Assembly: GCA_036525795.1 (NCBI GenBank)
Contig: DATCZS010000051.1
Span: forward strand, 1 to 5,486
Reading direction: 5' to 3'
DNA length: 5,486 bases
Source: DATCZS01 sp036525795
GTDB lineage: Bacteria; Actinomycetota; Acidimicrobiia; Spongiisociales; ZC4RG35
Positions 5,419 through 5,486 of the stretch are shown here, one piece after another. Positions within the stretch are counted from its first letter, which is position 1. Every line of letters begins with the position of its first letter. Under the pieces are notes generated by a model that was given only the letters and a program-made list of their open reading frames with translations, searched no databases and was not told the origin of the DNA. Position numbers and translations under genes: made by a program.

Positions 5419-5486
5419 GAGAGCAGCAACAGCAACGCGACCCCGACGGTGATAGAGCTGTCGGCCACGTTGAAGACCGGGAAGTT
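5403..5486 (-). CDS. lspA: Lipoprotein signal peptidase (signal peptidase II), C-terminal 27 residues, cut by window edge
   Basis: Reading the minus strand from the window edge gives a frame beginning NFPVFNVADSSITVGVALLL and ending at TGA 5403-5405. FNVADSSI is the conserved C-terminal box of signal peptidase II, carrying the second of its two catalytic aspartates (E. coli has FNLADTAI). The hydrophobic run after it is the last membrane helix. The enzyme removes signal peptides from diacylglyceryl-modified prolipoproteins in the cytoplasmic membrane. The start and the first catalytic aspartate are outside the window. The gene overlaps the pseudouridine synthase start by 16 bases. Confidence 0.93.
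   Translation of the reverse strand, partial: NFPVFNVADSSITVGVALLLLLSWRHS

Overview
This is a GC-rich, densely coded stretch of bacterial chromosome. It has GTG and ATG starts, Shine-Dalgarno (SD) sites of the AAGGAG/GAGGAGG type, and a rhomboid protease with an N-terminal cysteine/histidine module of the kind common in Actinobacteria. The second phosphofructokinase also reads like an actinobacterial PfkA. I infer an actinobacterium, possibly a deep-branching one; the window holds no rRNA or other marker that settles this.

Layout. Positions 1-50 carry no gene I can assign; an entering plus-strand frame would stop at 62-64, 69-71 or 97-99. Positions 51-211 are 23 back-to-back copies of a heptamer, GACGTGN. 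A minus-strand rhomboid-family membrane protease (215-1072) ends three bases from that array. A 175-base divergent spacer follows. A plus-strand group of three genes comes next: a DUF2090 / LacD-like class I aldolase (1248-2162), a phosphofructokinase with pyrophosphate-type signature residues (2231-3379), and a phosphofructokinase with ATP-type signature residues (3426-4448). A 16-codon mini-ORF and a 14-bp perfect palindrome fill the junction between the two kinases. A 24-bp perfect palindrome (4457-4480) sits between this group and two convergent minus-strand genes: an RluD-like 23S rRNA pseudouridine synthase (4504-5418) and the 3' end of lspA (5403-5486, cut by the window edge). These two overlap by 16 bases.

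How the genes work together. The three plus-strand genes look like a central-carbon module. One predicted reversible PPi-dependent kinase and one predicted ATP-dependent kinase would make a sugar bisphosphate, and the aldolase beside them resembles enzymes that cleave ketose (bis)phosphates. The lspA-rluD pair is a common housekeeping arrangement and the rhomboid protease is probably unrelated.

The parts most worth a second look are the heptamer array, the two kinases with opposite predicted phosphoryl donors next to an uncharacterised aldolase, and the mini-ORF/palindrome junction. No mobile element, CRISPR array, tRNA or rRNA was seen.
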